Assembly: GCF_013177735.1 (NCBI RefSeq)
Contig: NZ_WOEZ01000210.1
Location: 62,001 to 126,000, forward strand
Length of the DNA stretch: 64,000 bases
Direction: 5' to 3'
Source of the DNA: Paraburkholderia elongata
GTDB taxonomy: Bacteria; Pseudomonadota; Gammaproteobacteria; Burkholderiales; Burkholderiaceae
The position numbers and the translations under genes were made by a program. The notes beneath the pieces were generated by a model. It was not told the DNA's origin and did not search any database. It saw only the letters and a list, made by a program, of their open reading frames with translations. Shown piece by piece: positions 27,488-37,059 of this stretch. Every line of letters starts with the position of its first letter. The first letter of the stretch is position 1.

Positions 27488-28462
27488 ATGAGCTGGCAAA
27501 GTGCACTCGCGTGCTGGTATCTGCGCAGGCAGTTTCGCCCGCAAACCCTCAAGCCGGGCGTCAATGTCGAGAAAGCGCGTGCGCTGACGGCCAAACGTGT
27601 CTGGTCGCCGCGCGTGCCAGGCGGCTGGCGTCTGCGTGAATTGTACGGGTCGGGAGATCGGCCGCTGCGGGGTGAGTGGATCGAGCGCGCGGACGGCGGG
27701 TCCACTTCCGGGAACGGCACGACCGTGCTGTATTGCCACGGCGGCGGCTACTACTTCTGTTCGCCGCGTACGCATCGCTCCATCGTATTCGGCTTGGCCA
27801 CGCGTGCGAATGCACCGATCTTGTCCCTCGACTACAGGCTCGCCCCCGAGCATCGTTTTCCAGCCGCCCTCGACGATGCGGCCGCGGCGTACCGCCAACT
27901 GATCGCAGACGGCACGCCGCACGAGTCGATCGTGATCGCCGGGGACTCAGCAGGCGGCGGCCTTGCGCTCGCTACGCTAATCGCCTTGCGCGACGCCGGC
28001 GATCCGTTGCCGGCAGGCTGCCTGCTGTTCTCGCCGTGGACCGATCTGGCCGCTACCGGCGCCACCATCCGCACCAACGACGGTCTCGATCCCATGTTCA
28101 GCGGTCCCGCTATCGGGCCCGCAGCCAAGCCTTATCTCGGCGAAACGTCCGCGACACATCCCTACGCTTCGCCGGTCTATGCAGACCTGCACGGCTTGCC
28201 GCCGCTCTTCATCATGGCGGGCAGCACCGAGGTACTGCTTGACGACTCGCAACGCGTTGCCGACAAGGCGCGTGCAGCGGGCGTCGACTGTGAGTTAGAA
28301 GTGTGGAAGAAGATGCCGCACGTCTGGCCGTTGTTCACACCGTTCATCCCGGAAGGCGGCCGCGCGCTCGACCGTGCCGCGGCATTCGTGCGGCGCGTGA
28401 CGAGTGCAACGCGCGGGCGCAACACGGCCGCTCAGCCATCCAGCGTGACATCCATCGCCTGA
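27488..28462 (+). CDS. alpha/beta hydrolase, hormone-sensitive lipase family
   Basis: 324 residues. Oxyanion-hole motif YCHGGGYYFCSP near residue 80, nucleophile elbow GDSAGGGLAL (Ser about 158), and a C-terminal KKMPHVWPLF with the probable catalytic His. These are the marks of HSL-family (type IV) carboxylesterases, which hydrolyse short acyl esters in the cytoplasm. The end overlaps the convergent EcsC gene by about 30 bases. Confidence 0.9.
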   Translation: MSWQSALACWYLRRQFRPQTLKPGVNVEKARALTAKRVWSPRVPGGWRLRELYGSGDRPLRGEWIERADGGSTSGNGTTVLYCHGGGYYFCSPRTHRSIVFGLATRANAPILSLDYRLAPEHRFPAALDDAAAAYRQLIADGTPHESIVIAGDSAGGGLALATLIALRDAGDPLPAGCLLFSPWTDLAATGATIRTNDGLDPMFSGPAIGPAAKPYLGETSATHPYASPVYADLHGLPPLFIMAGSTEVLLDDSQRVADKARAAGVDCELEVWKKMPHVWPLFTPFIPEGGRALDRAAAFVRRVTSATRGRNTAAQPSSVTSIA

Positions 28463-29292
28463 TAGGCGGCCTCGACCGTTTCCTGGCCGTATTTCCGCTC
28501 CAGTCGCCTCACCGTGAAGTGGCCGTGCGCGACCTGCTGGAAGTGGTCGATGAACACCGTATTGACCATCGCGCCGAGCACCGCGCCGATCGCCGGAATC
28601 GACTTGGCGGCGATCTGCTCGCTCACCTGCACCGAAAAACGCGCGGCGATCGCGTTGAGCAGGCGTAGCAAAGCTGCGGAGCCATGCGCGGAGACGCCTT
28701 TCGTCGCGATTTCGGATGAAGCCTTCGATACCGCCTGCGCCAGCGCGCCGCGCATGATGAAGTAACCGAAGTCGGCGTCGTCGTCGGCTTTCGAGGTGCC
28801 GCCCATGCCGAGCACCGTTAGGCATTGCAGCTGCGTGTCGATCGACGTCAGATCCTCGCCCTCGCTGCGCGCGATGTCGCAGATCGAGCGAAACATCAGC
28901 GTGGTCGTGACCGGCAGCTCGACGGGCAGCGCGAACAGGCCGAAGGCACCGCCGGCCGCGCCGGTGGTGGCCACGGCGAACTTGTGCAGCAGGTTGCTCG
29001 GCTTGTCGGGCACGATCAGGGGCGAGGCGCCTGCCTGCCGCCCAAGCGTGCGCAGTGCAATCGAGAGACACTTGCGCAGCGCCAGTTCAGTCGCGTCCGT
29101 GACCTTCTCGTTAGCAAACGCCGGCATGCGTGAGAGCAGCTTTTCGAGTGGCGAGCCGACGATGCTGGCCAGCTTCATCGCCAGCGCGGGGCTCTCCAGT
29201 TCGTGTTTCGCGCGTCGCAGCGCGCTCAGGTCGTCGTCCGATAACGATTGTGCTGCGAGCGAACTCGGCTCCATGTGCCTCCCTGGCGTCAT
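28432..29292 (-). CDS. EcsC family protein
   Basis: 286 residues. The EcsC-type region includes GRQAGASPLIVPDKPSNLLHK and a hydrophobic GAAGGAFGLFALPVELPVTT, then GGTSKADDDADFGYFIMRGA, typical of this family. Family function is not established; the name comes from the Bacillus ecs operon but the protein here is in no such operon. The start is 29292; an internal ATG at 29274 with GGGAGG very close is also possible. It is convergent with and overlaps the hydrolase gene. Confidence 0.8.
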   Translation of the reverse strand: MTPGRHMEPSSLAAQSLSDDDLSALRRAKHELESPALAMKLASIVGSPLEKLLSRMPAFANEKVTDATELALRKCLSIALRTLGRQAGASPLIVPDKPSNLLHKFAVATTGAAGGAFGLFALPVELPVTTTLMFRSICDIARSEGEDLTSIDTQLQCLTVLGMGGTSKADDDADFGYFIMRGALAQAVSKASSEIATKGVSAHGSAALLRLLNAIAARFSVQVSEQIAAKSIPAIGAVLGAMVNTVFIDHFQQVAHGHFTVRRLERKYGQETVEAAYQAMDVTLDG

Positions 29293-29385
29293 GTGTTTTC
29301 CATTCTTCAGTCGATTGCCGACGCAGTGAACCGCGCCGGCGGGTTCCAGCTTAGAGCATCACCCCGTGGTATGATTCCCAATCGT

Positions 29386-29397
29386 TTGACGAGTCAA
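29386..29397. promoter_or_regulatory. palindromic operator candidate before the DHA2 pump gene
   Basis: TTGACGAGTCAA is a perfect 12-bp palindrome placed 17 bases before the pump start codon. It is in the right place for the MarR-family repressor encoded after the pump. Only one copy was noticed, so this is a candidate. Confidence 0.45.
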
Positions 29398-29414
29398 CTG
29401 TTGCTCTATCAAAA

Positions 29415-31010
29415 ATGGCTGTCCATACCGCCGCCCACCACTCGAGTGGGCAAGTTTTGCCTTTCCGTGAATCGCTACTGGCGATGCTCGGCATTTCCTT
29501 CGTCACGATGCTGGTCGCCCTCGACCAGACGGTGGTCGGCACCGCGTTGCCCACTATCGTTTCGGAACTGAAGGGTTTCGAGCTTTACGCGTGGGTCGCC
29601 ACGTCGTATTTGTTGACCTCGGTGATTACCGTGCCGATCTTCGGCCGACTCGGCGATTACTACGGGCGCAAGCCATTCGTGATCGCATCGATCGTGGTGT
29701 TCACGGGGGCTTCGGTGCTGTGCGGCGCCGCCAACAACATGCTGTTCCTCGTGCTCGCGCGCGGTCTGCAGGGCATCGGTGGCGGCATGCTGGTCGGTAC
29801 CGCCTTCGCGTGCATTCCTGATCTCTTCCCCGACTCGGTCGTGCGACTACGCTGGCAAGTGCTGATGAGTTCGGCGTTCGGGATTGCGAACGCGGTGGGG
29901 CCGTCGCTCGGCGGCTTTCTCACGCAGTACTACGGCTGGCGCTCGGTGTTCTATGTGAATCTGCCGGTCGGCTTGCTGTCGCTGTTTTTCGTCTGGCGCT
30001 TCCTCCCACATTTGCGGCATGTCGAGCACGAGGGCAAGATGCGGCTCGATTGGCCGGGTGCGCTGCTGATCGCAGTGGCGCTCGGTTCGCTGCAGCTGTT
30101 CGTCGAGTTGTTGCCGAAGCACGGCGTCACTTTGAGCGCCTTCGCGCTGCTTGCACTGAGCGTCGCTTCGGCGTACGGGTTGTGGCAGTGGGAAAAGCGT
30201 TGCCCGACGGCGATTCTGCCGGTGGATATGTTTCGTAATCGCAGTCTGGCGGCGCTCTTTACGCTCGCCGTGCTGGGCGGCTTCACCATGTTCTCGTTGC
30301 TGTTCTACGCGCCGTTGCTGTTCCAGGGCGGCTTCGGGATGTCGCCGAAAGAAGCGGGGCTTGTCATTACGCCGCTCGTCGTGTTCATCACGATCGGCAG
30401 TATCGCCAACGGCCGTATTGTCTCGCGTGTGCGCAATCCGAATCTGATGCTGTACATCGGCTTCGCGCTGGTGGCGCTGGCGTGCCTCGGCGTGGTCATC
30501 GCAACGCGTTCCATGCCGCAATGGCTGCTGATGTCGTTCATGGTGCTCGGCGGCCTCGGTCTCGGCTTCGTGATGCCGAATCTGACGATCTTCGCGCAGC
30601 AGACGGCCGGCCGCGAGCACCTCGGTATCGCCACCGCGCTGCTGCAGTCGCTGCGGATGATCGGCGGGATGATCGGCACTGCGCTCACCGGCACTTTGAT
30701 TAGCCATATGTACGCGAGCGGCGTGCGTAGCGCGCTGGAAAACGATCGCGCGTCGCAATGGTTCCCCGATCTCGGCGACCCGCAAATCCTGATCAATCGC
30801 GACGCGCAAACCACCTTGCTCGGCCAGTTGACGCATGCGGGCCACAACGGCGCGATGCTGCTCGAGAGCGCGCGCGAGGCGCTCGTCGCGGCGATTCATC
30901 TGGGTCTCGCGCTGGCGGCGATCATCGCCGTGGTGTCCGTGTGGCAAAGCCGTCGTGTGCCGCCAATCAAGCTCCAGCGCAAGCTCGAGCCGGTGATTCA
31001 CGCGGATTGA
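29415..31010 (+). CDS. DHA2-family (EmrB/QacA-like) MFS efflux pump
   Basis: 531 residues with 14 predicted helices, the DHA2 number. ALDQTVVGTALPTIVSEL at helix 1 is the family's motif D1, GRLGDYYGRKPFVI is motif A, and LQGIGGGMLVGTAFA is the motif B region. Such pumps export hydrophobic drugs by proton antiport. No membrane-fusion partner gene is adjacent. A MarR gene follows in the same direction 31 bp later, a standard pump-regulator pair. Confidence 0.9.
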   Translation: MAVHTAAHHSSGQVLPFRESLLAMLGISFVTMLVALDQTVVGTALPTIVSELKGFELYAWVATSYLLTSVITVPIFGRLGDYYGRKPFVIASIVVFTGASVLCGAANNMLFLVLARGLQGIGGGMLVGTAFACIPDLFPDSVVRLRWQVLMSSAFGIANAVGPSLGGFLTQYYGWRSVFYVNLPVGLLSLFFVWRFLPHLRHVEHEGKMRLDWPGALLIAVALGSLQLFVELLPKHGVTLSAFALLALSVASAYGLWQWEKRCPTAILPVDMFRNRSLAALFTLAVLGGFTMFSLLFYAPLLFQGGFGMSPKEAGLVITPLVVFITIGSIANGRIVSRVRNPNLMLYIGFALVALACLGVVIATRSMPQWLLMSFMVLGGLGLGFVMPNLTIFAQQTAGREHLGIATALLQSLRMIGGMIGTALTGTLISHMYASGVRSALENDRASQWFPDLGDPQILINRDAQTTLLGQLTHAGHNGAMLLESAREALVAAIHLGLALAAIIAVVSVWQSRRVPPIKLQRKLEPVIHAD

Positions 31011-31041
31011 TTTTTTAGCCCTACCGTTTTACAGACAGATC

Positions 31042-31548
31042 ATGGAAGAACAGGACCGCGTCGCCGTCATGCAGCAATTCGGCCGCACTTATCGGGCGTT
31101 CATGTCGGCATTCGAGGCCCACGTCGGCCAGCCGTTGCCGCGCTGGCGCATTCTGCTCGCGCTGCACGAGCAGGCTGGCGAGTCGTCGCAGAAGCGGCTG
31201 GTCGAACGCTTGCGCGTCGATCCGGGCGCGCTCACGCGGCAATTGAAAACGCTCGAGGGTCTAGGCTGGATCGCTCGCAGCATGGATACGCGCGATAACC
31301 GCGTGACCAATGTGCGTTTGACCGAAGCGGGGCAGTCGGCGACTGAAGCCAGCCTGCCGCGCCGCAACGCTTTTTTGCACGACACGATGGCGGCATTGCC
31401 GGACGATGCGCTGAGCGCGCTGTCGGGGGCTTTGAAGATGCTGGAAGTGCGGATCGGCGAAGTGGCGGCGACGGCTAACGCTGCAGGCACGGACTCTGCC
31501 GCTTCTGCGCAAGCGCAGGACGCGGCTAGCACTGTCCCGGCACGTTAG
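31042..31548 (+). CDS. MarR-family regulator of the adjacent pump
   Basis: 168 residues. Winged helix core: SSQKRLVERLRVDPGALTRQ then LKTLEGLGWIARSMDTRDNR with the DxR wing motif. The C-terminal 25 residues are Ala-rich and low-complexity. It lies 31 bp after the pump gene and is expected to repress it, possibly through the palindrome at 29386-29397. Confidence 0.88.
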   Translation: MEEQDRVAVMQQFGRTYRAFMSAFEAHVGQPLPRWRILLALHEQAGESSQKRLVERLRVDPGALTRQLKTLEGLGWIARSMDTRDNRVTNVRLTEAGQSATEASLPRRNAFLHDTMAALPDDALSALSGALKMLEVRIGEVAATANAAGTDSAASAQAQDAASTVPAR

Positions 31549-31683
31549 ACCTCACAGACCAAAGAGCGGCCGATTCAGCGCCGCAGCCGTTGCGAATGAC
31601 ATGACCTGAGCCGAGGTCATGAACGTCATGAGCATCACGAACGGCGCGCCACTTCACCGTGAAGCGCGCCGTTTGCGTCAAGA

Positions 31684-32961
31684 TCAGAAGAACGTTTCGA
31701 TCACTTCCGTGACGCGGTACGACGGATCGACCACCAGCACCTGACGCCACTTGTCGAACGTCAGGCATGGATGCGAGATGTCGAACGAAATCATGTCGCC
31801 CACCTTCAGATCGGCGCCCGCGGGAATCCGCAGGTACGCGTGCTGATCCATCAGGCCGAAAATCTCCCAGCCTTCGCTCGCCGCGATATCGCGCGGCGCT
31901 TCGGTGCCCGGACGATAGTGGCGCGCCGGCTCAGGCATGCCCGCGTCGAAAGCGGAATCGCGTTTGCCGAGACCGATGATCGCTCGATCCGGTTCCGGAA
32001 TCGACTGCACATACGCCCACAGTTGCAGCGCCGGCAACAGGCCTTCACCCATTTTCTTCGCGACCGGATTGCGCGCGAAGATGTCTGTTTGCGCCTTGCG
32101 GTAGATGCCGACGTCATGCGACAGATAGCAGCCGGGCCGCAGCACGACTTCGACCTTGCCGGTCTCCGAGGCCTTCACGAATTCTTCCGCGACCACGTCG
32201 TACCAGGCCGAGCCGGCGCCTGACAAAACGGCGGGCGTGCGGGCAAAACGTCCTTCCTCGACAAGCGCGCGCGTCACAGCGACGGCGCTCTGCAGGAACT
32301 CGCGCACTTCGTGTTCTTCTTTCAGCACGCCTTCATACAACTCGACGCCTGCCAGCTTCAACACATCCGGATAGCGCGCGATCGCCTCGAGCACCGCGTT
32401 GCGCTGCGCTTCGTCGCGCACGCCGGTGCGGCCGCCCGGCACGCCGAGCTCGAGCAATACTTGTAGCGGCTTGCGCACCGACGTGAAAAACTGACCCAGT
32501 TGCTCGACGCCTTCGACTGAATCGACGAGGCAGAAGAACTCGAAATCAGGATCGCTCAGCAACTCGGCGACCATCATCATGTTGCGGTGGCCAACCAGCT
32601 GGTTGGCCATCAGGATCCGCGATACGCCGCCGTGATACGCCGCGCGCACCTGATGCGCGGTGGCGAGCGTGATGCCCCATGCGCCGGTTTCGAGTTGACG
32701 GCGAAACAGTTGCGGCGCCATGGTGGTTTTGCCGTGCGGCGCGAGCTTGACGCCGTATTCCGCGACGAACGCCTGCATCCACTTCAGATTGTGTTCCACA
32801 CGATCCGCGTACAGCACGGCGGCGGGCAGGCTCACGTCTTCGTTCAGCAGGTTCCACTCGAGGCGCGCGGCATCCGTGAGTTGGATACTGGTGCCCGGAA
32901 CCATGCCCAAGCCCTTGCTATAAGGATCAATCGTTGCGCCCTGATAGTTTGTAACTTTCAT
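31684..32961 (-). CDS. D-serine deaminase-like PLP enzyme (DSD1/amino acid deaminase)
   Basis: 425 residues. Alanine-racemase-type barrel at the N-terminus with the PLP lysine in KLAPHGKTTMAPQLF (about residue 59), and a C-terminal D-serine-dehydratase-like domain ending with HPCLTFDKW, where His and Cys bind zinc in characterised relatives. It deaminates D-amino acids (D-Ser, D-Thr type) to 2-oxo acids. ATG 32961 follows GGAGCAGGGAGAC; longer starts at 32976/32997 are less likely. It is divergent from the RpiR gene and pairs with the deacylase and RidA. Confidence 0.87.
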   Translation of the reverse strand: MKVTNYQGATIDPYSKGLGMVPGTSIQLTDAARLEWNLLNEDVSLPAAVLYADRVEHNLKWMQAFVAEYGVKLAPHGKTTMAPQLFRRQLETGAWGITLATAHQVRAAYHGGVSRILMANQLVGHRNMMMVAELLSDPDFEFFCLVDSVEGVEQLGQFFTSVRKPLQVLLELGVPGGRTGVRDEAQRNAVLEAIARYPDVLKLAGVELYEGVLKEEHEVREFLQSAVAVTRALVEEGRFARTPAVLSGAGSAWYDVVAEEFVKASETGKVEVVLRPGCYLSHDVGIYRKAQTDIFARNPVAKKMGEGLLPALQLWAYVQSIPEPDRAIIGLGKRDSAFDAGMPEPARHYRPGTEAPRDIAASEGWEIFGLMDQHAYLRIPAGADLKVGDMISFDISHPCLTFDKWRQVLVVDPSYRVTEVIETFF

Positions 32962-33107
32962 GTCTCCCTGCTCCATCGTCCAGTTAAATTGAATCAAAGT
33001 TGACTTTACTATGTTACCGAAAGTACGATGCTTGAAGAAATGTTATTTAGTACCACAGCTTGCCGGAGGCGTTTTGTAAGCCTTCGCGAGACATCCCACA
33101 GCCTGCA

Positions 33108-33998
33108 ATGAATTCAACTGCCGAACCGCTGGCCTTCGATATTGTCGCGCGCATCGCCGAATGCGCGCCGGAACTGCGTTCGGCCGAACGGAAGGTTGCG
33201 GCACTGATTCTCGACGATCTGACCGGCGCATCGCGCGCCAGCATTGGCGCGCTCGCCGAGCAGGCAGAGGTGAGCGTTGCGACCGTGACCCGTTTTGCCA
33301 AGGCGGTGGGTTGCCGCGACGTGCGGGAGTTGAAGCTGCGGCTCGCGCAGGCTGCAGCGGTCGGCCAGCGCTTCTTGCAAGCGGGCGGACCCACCGATGC
33401 ACCCGAGCCGATCGCCACCCGCGTATTCGACGAACTGCAAACCGCGCTTGCGCATAACCATCAACTTCTTCGCCAGGCGCCTTTAGCCGAAGCGGCAGCC
33501 GCCTTGCGCGCCGCGCGAATGATCTATGTATTCGGTATGGGCGGCGGTTCGACCGCATTGGCCGATGAGATGCGCTTCAGGCTCGTGCGCCTCGGCCGGC
33601 CTGTCGCGACCTATCAGGACGGCTTGTTGCAGCGCATGGTGGCGAGCACCGTATCGCGCGAGTGCGTGGTGATCGCGCTGTCCACCACCGGGCGCGTGCC
33701 CGAGATGGTCGAGAACTGCAAGATCGCACGCAGCTACGGGGCGACTGTGATCGCCCTGACCGCGCCGGCTTCGCCTTTGGCCAAACTGGCCGATTGGGTG
33801 ATCCCGATTGTCGCCTTTGAAACCGATTTCATTTACAAGCCATCGTCGTCGCGCTACGCGATGATGATGGCGCTCGATGTGCTCGTCACCGAACTTGCCG
33901 TCAGTCAGGGTGACGAGAGCCGAGAATTGCTGCGCCGCATGAAGCACGCGCTCGACGCGCACCGTGGCGGCGGCGATCGACAACCGTTAGGAGACTGA
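33108..33998 (+). CDS. RpiR-family regulator
   Basis: 296 residues. N-terminal HTH_6 domain (LRSAERKVAALILDD, then AEVSVATVTRFAKAVG) and a C-terminal SIS domain (MIYVFGMGGGSTALADEM; VVIALSTTGRVPEMVENC) that would bind a phosphosugar-like or amino-acid-derived effector. It ends 3 bp before the D-aminoacylase gene and is divergent from the deaminase, so it probably controls the whole D-amino-acid module. Confidence 0.9.
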   Translation: MNSTAEPLAFDIVARIAECAPELRSAERKVAALILDDLTGASRASIGALAEQAEVSVATVTRFAKAVGCRDVRELKLRLAQAAAVGQRFLQAGGPTDAPEPIATRVFDELQTALAHNHQLLRQAPLAEAAAALRAARMIYVFGMGGGSTALADEMRFRLVRLGRPVATYQDGLLQRMVASTVSRECVVIALSTTGRVPEMVENCKIARSYGATVIALTAPASPLAKLADWVIPIVAFETDFIYKPSSSRYAMMMALDVLVTELAVSQGDESRELLRRMKHALDAHRGGGDRQPLGD

Positions 33999-34001
33999 TC
34001 C

Positions 34002-35483
34002 ATGCATTCGCATCCCGAAGCCGCCGATACGCTGATCGTCGGCGCGCAACTGTACGACGGCACGGGCGCGCCGCCGGTCGAACGCGACGTCGCGATCCGT
34101 GACGGTCGCATCGTCGCGATCGGCAATCTGTCGAACTGGCTCGCCGAAGAGGTGATCGAGGCCAACGGCCGCGCGCTGGCGCCGGGCTTCATCGACGTTC
34201 ATACGCATGACGACACGCACGTGATCCAGTCGCCGCAAATGTTGCCGAAGATCACCCAGGGCGTGACAACGGTGATCGTCGGCAATTGCGGGATCAGCGC
34301 GTCGCCGGTTTCGTTGAAGGGCGATCCGCCTGATCCGATGAACCTGCTCGGCGAGCGTGACGCGTTCCAATACCCGACTTTCGCTGCGTACGTCGAAGCG
34401 GTGAACGCGGCGCGTCCCGCGGTGAATGTCGGCGCGCTGATTGGGCACACGGCGTTGCGCAGCAATCAGATGGACCGACTCGATCGCGCGGCGACGGCCG
34501 AGGAAATCGACGGCATGCGTGCGCAACTCGAAGAGGCGTTGTCGAACGGGGCGCTGGGTTTGAGTTCGGGACTCGCGTACGGCTCTGCTTTCTCGGCGCC
34601 GACCGAAGAGGTGATGGCGCTGGCCGAGCCGCTGGCCGCTGCGGGTGCGCTTTACACGACGCACATGCGTACCGAGTTCGACGCGATTCTCGACGCGATG
34701 GACGAAGCCTATCGGGTGGGCCGTCACGCACATGTGCCGGTGGTGATTTCGCATCTGAAGTGCGCGGGGCCGTCGAACTGGGGGCGCAGCGAAGAGGTGC
34801 TGAAGTCGCTGGAAGGCGCGCGTCGTTTGCAGCCGATCGGCTGCGATTGCTATCCGTACAACCGCAGTTCGTCGACGCTCGATCTGAAGCAGGTGACGGG
34901 CGATATCGACATCACGATTACGTGGTCGGAGCCGCATCCCGAGATGGCGGGCAAGCTGATCAAGGAAATTGCCGCCGAGTGGGGCGTCACGCAGCAGGAG
35001 GCGGGCAAGCGCTTGCAGCCGGCGGGCGCGGTGTATCACAACATGTCTGAGGACGACGTGCGGCGGATTCTGTCGCATCCCGCAACGATGGTCGGCTCAG
35101 ATGGTTTGCCGAACGATCCGCTGCCGCATCCGCGTTTGTGGGGCGCGTTTCCGCGCGTGCTCGGCCACTACGCGCGCGATGCGAAGTTGCTGCCGCTCGA
35201 AGAGGCGGTGCGCAAGATGACCAGCTTGTCGGCGCAACGGTTTGGTTTGACGCAGCGAGGCGAGGTGCGTATCGGTTATCACGCGGATCTGGTGTTGTTC
35301 GACCCGGCCAGGGTTCGCGACGCGGCGACGTTCGAGAATCCGCAACAGGCCGCCGATGGCATCGACGCGGTGTGGGTGAATGGCGTGTTGACTTACCGCG
35401 ATGGCGCGGTGACCGGTGAACGGGCAGGGCATTTTGTTGCGCGGGGTGCGGCGTCGAAGGGCGATGCGCACGGCGCGTTTTGA
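34002..35483 (+). CDS. N-acyl-D-amino-acid deacylase
   Basis: 493 residues, amidohydrolase fold. Metal-site segments of the D-aminoacylase family are visible: DVHTHDDTHV, the Cys in IVGNCGISASP, ISHLKCAGPSNWG, DCYPYNRSSST and the Asp in VGSDGLPNDP. The enzyme releases free D-amino acids from N-acyl forms. The ATG follows TAGGAGAC. It is coupled to the RpiR gene and followed by RidA, giving a short catabolic operon. Confidence 0.93.
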   Translation: MHSHPEAADTLIVGAQLYDGTGAPPVERDVAIRDGRIVAIGNLSNWLAEEVIEANGRALAPGFIDVHTHDDTHVIQSPQMLPKITQGVTTVIVGNCGISASPVSLKGDPPDPMNLLGERDAFQYPTFAAYVEAVNAARPAVNVGALIGHTALRSNQMDRLDRAATAEEIDGMRAQLEEALSNGALGLSSGLAYGSAFSAPTEEVMALAEPLAAAGALYTTHMRTEFDAILDAMDEAYRVGRHAHVPVVISHLKCAGPSNWGRSEEVLKSLEGARRLQPIGCDCYPYNRSSSTLDLKQVTGDIDITITWSEPHPEMAGKLIKEIAAEWGVTQQEAGKRLQPAGAVYHNMSEDDVRRILSHPATMVGSDGLPNDPLPHPRLWGAFPRVLGHYARDAKLLPLEEAVRKMTSLSAQRFGLTQRGEVRIGYHADLVLFDPARVRDAATFENPQQAADGIDAVWVNGVLTYRDGAVTGERAGHFVARGAASKGDAHGAF

Positions 35484-35549
35484 TTTTGGTTTTCTGATCG
35501 ATGCGGCATGCGTATTCGTTGGCGCGTGCCGGACTTTTGAAGGAGTTGG

Positions 35550-35939
35550 ATGATGAAGCGATATGGCGTTGAAGGCGGCAAGGGTACTGGTGGTCAACAT
35601 ATGCCCTTTGCTCGGGCAGTCGAAGCGGATGGCTGGTTGTTTGTTTCTGGGCAGACGCCGATGGAGAACGGTGAGGTGATCAACGGTGGCATCGTTGAGC
35701 AATCGCGCAAGGCGATTCAGAATGTTTTTGCCATTTTGAAGGAAGCTGGGTATGGGGCGGAGCATGTTGTCCGCTGTGGGGTGTGGCTTGATGATCCGCG
35801 TGATTTTGCTTCTTTCAATAAGGTGTTTCGGGAGTATTTTGGCGAGAATCCGCCGGCTCGGGCTTGTGTGGTTTCTTCTATGGTGATTGATTGTCGAGTC
35901 GAAGTTGACTGCGTCGCCTATAAGAAGCCTTCGGCTTAA
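35550..35939 (+). CDS. RidA family enamine/imine deaminase
   Basis: 129 residues. The YjgF/RidA fold signature is seen in VSGQTPMENGEVINGGI, the AEHVVRCGVWL segment and the closing ENPPARACVVS with the catalytic Arg. RidA proteins hydrolyse reactive enamine/imine intermediates released by PLP deaminases, which fits the divergent D-serine-deaminase-like gene. AAGGAG precedes two adjacent ATG codons (35550 and 35553); either could be used. Confidence 0.9.
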   Translation: MMKRYGVEGGKGTGGQHMPFARAVEADGWLFVSGQTPMENGEVINGGIVEQSRKAIQNVFAILKEAGYGAEHVVRCGVWLDDPRDFASFNKVFREYFGENPPARACVVSSMVIDCRVEVDCVAYKKPSA

Positions 35940-36017
35940 TTGGGGTTTTTTTGTTCGCCGTAGGCGGTGGGCGGTTTTTTTGCCTGCGCGGCGCTTGTTT
36001 GTCTGGTTGCCTGCGGC

Positions 36018-36722
36018 GTTGGCCTTGCCTTGAATTGATATTGGTTTATTAGTGTCGCCCCTGTGCGGGGCGGGCACTTACTTCTCTTTGCCGCCGCAAA
36101 GAGAAGTAAGCAAGAGAAAGCGGCTAAAGACCCCTGCTAAGCGGGTCCCTCGCGCAGTCGCGGTAGTGGTGCATCTGGAATCTGTGTTCTCGCACATTCG
36201 GCGTAAGTGACAAGGCAGTCATGCTTCCCGCCTCGCACTATGTGCTCGCCGGAAGGGTTCATCATGCAAATCCATGGCTTCGTTTGGACATGGGGGGAGC
36301 CATCGGCCTTGCCTCGGCGCGGACGGGCTGCATGAGAAACCAGTGGCTTTGTTTTGGGGTGGTGGGAGCCGTCGACTTCGACTCGGCGAGGCGCCGGAAA
36401 GCATATCTGTTTCGGGAAGTGCCGCTCGGGGCTCCGAGCGGCCGACAAGTCGCGGTAGCGCATGCAGGTGTCAGTTCGTACCTCGAATGAAGTGTAGACG
36501 TCAGCACTTAACTCGACAGACAGTGTCTGATGGGGCGAGTTCCAGCTAATACAAACGAAGCGCTGGCGGATTGGAGAAACGTGGGGATGCACCGGCGAGC
36601 CGCGGCGTTGAGCGAAGCGCGAAAACGAGCGAATGGGTTTTATGAAGTAGGCTTCGGCGCGCGCAGCGCCGCCGGAAGTATGACTGCCTTGTCACTTACG
36701 CCGAATGTACGAGAAGACGGAT
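36018..36722. repeat. large inverted-repeat element, copy 2, right arm truncated
   Basis: The left arm starts with GTTGGCC at 36018 and matches copy 1 (15544-16136), including the hairpin, here with a 15-bp stem (CTTACTTCTCTTTGC at 36077-36091, loop CGCC, complement to 36110). The extra C in one strand is matched by an extra G in the other. The right arm begins about 36639 and stops matching at about 36722, where a desaturase fragment starts. The centre, about 380 bp, is longer than in copy 1 and holds no gene. Confidence 0.78.
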
Positions 36723-36960
36723 CACGAGCATCGCACCGTCATCAATGAGGCCGCGTGGTTCTGGCGGCTGCTGTTCCTGAATAACAACTATCATTTGGTT
36801 CACCATGACTTGCCGCATGTCCCGTGGTTTGCGCTCCGGCAAGTCTATGAAACGTCCCGCCAGCAATACATAGAACGTTCCGGAGGCTTTCTCGTACAGG
36901 GTTACGGCGAATGGCTGAGGCTTTACGCATTCGCTCCGGTTGCGCGTCCAGTGCATGACG
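36720..36960 (+). pseudogene. C-terminal fragment of a membrane fatty acid desaturase
   Basis: The frame reads DHEHRTVINEAAWFWRLLFL, then NNNYHLVHHDLPHVPWFALR with the third histidine box (HLVHH) of di-iron desaturases, and continues to about VARPVHD. The N-terminal two thirds with the other histidine boxes are absent; upstream is the inverted-repeat element. The frame runs on to 37115, but the tail has no similarity. Confidence 0.7.
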
Positions 36961-37059
36961 ACCTGTCCGATTCCCTCCAGAGGAATCCGTCGGTTTCCGC
37001 AAGCTTCGCGAGTAAATTGCGGGCGAATTTCATGGTAGTTATCCGTCGAAGAGAACTCC

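Noticed and set aside
36137-36750. Small frames inside the second inverted-repeat element
   Set aside because: They lie in repeat sequence that is non-coding in copy 1 and show no protein features.
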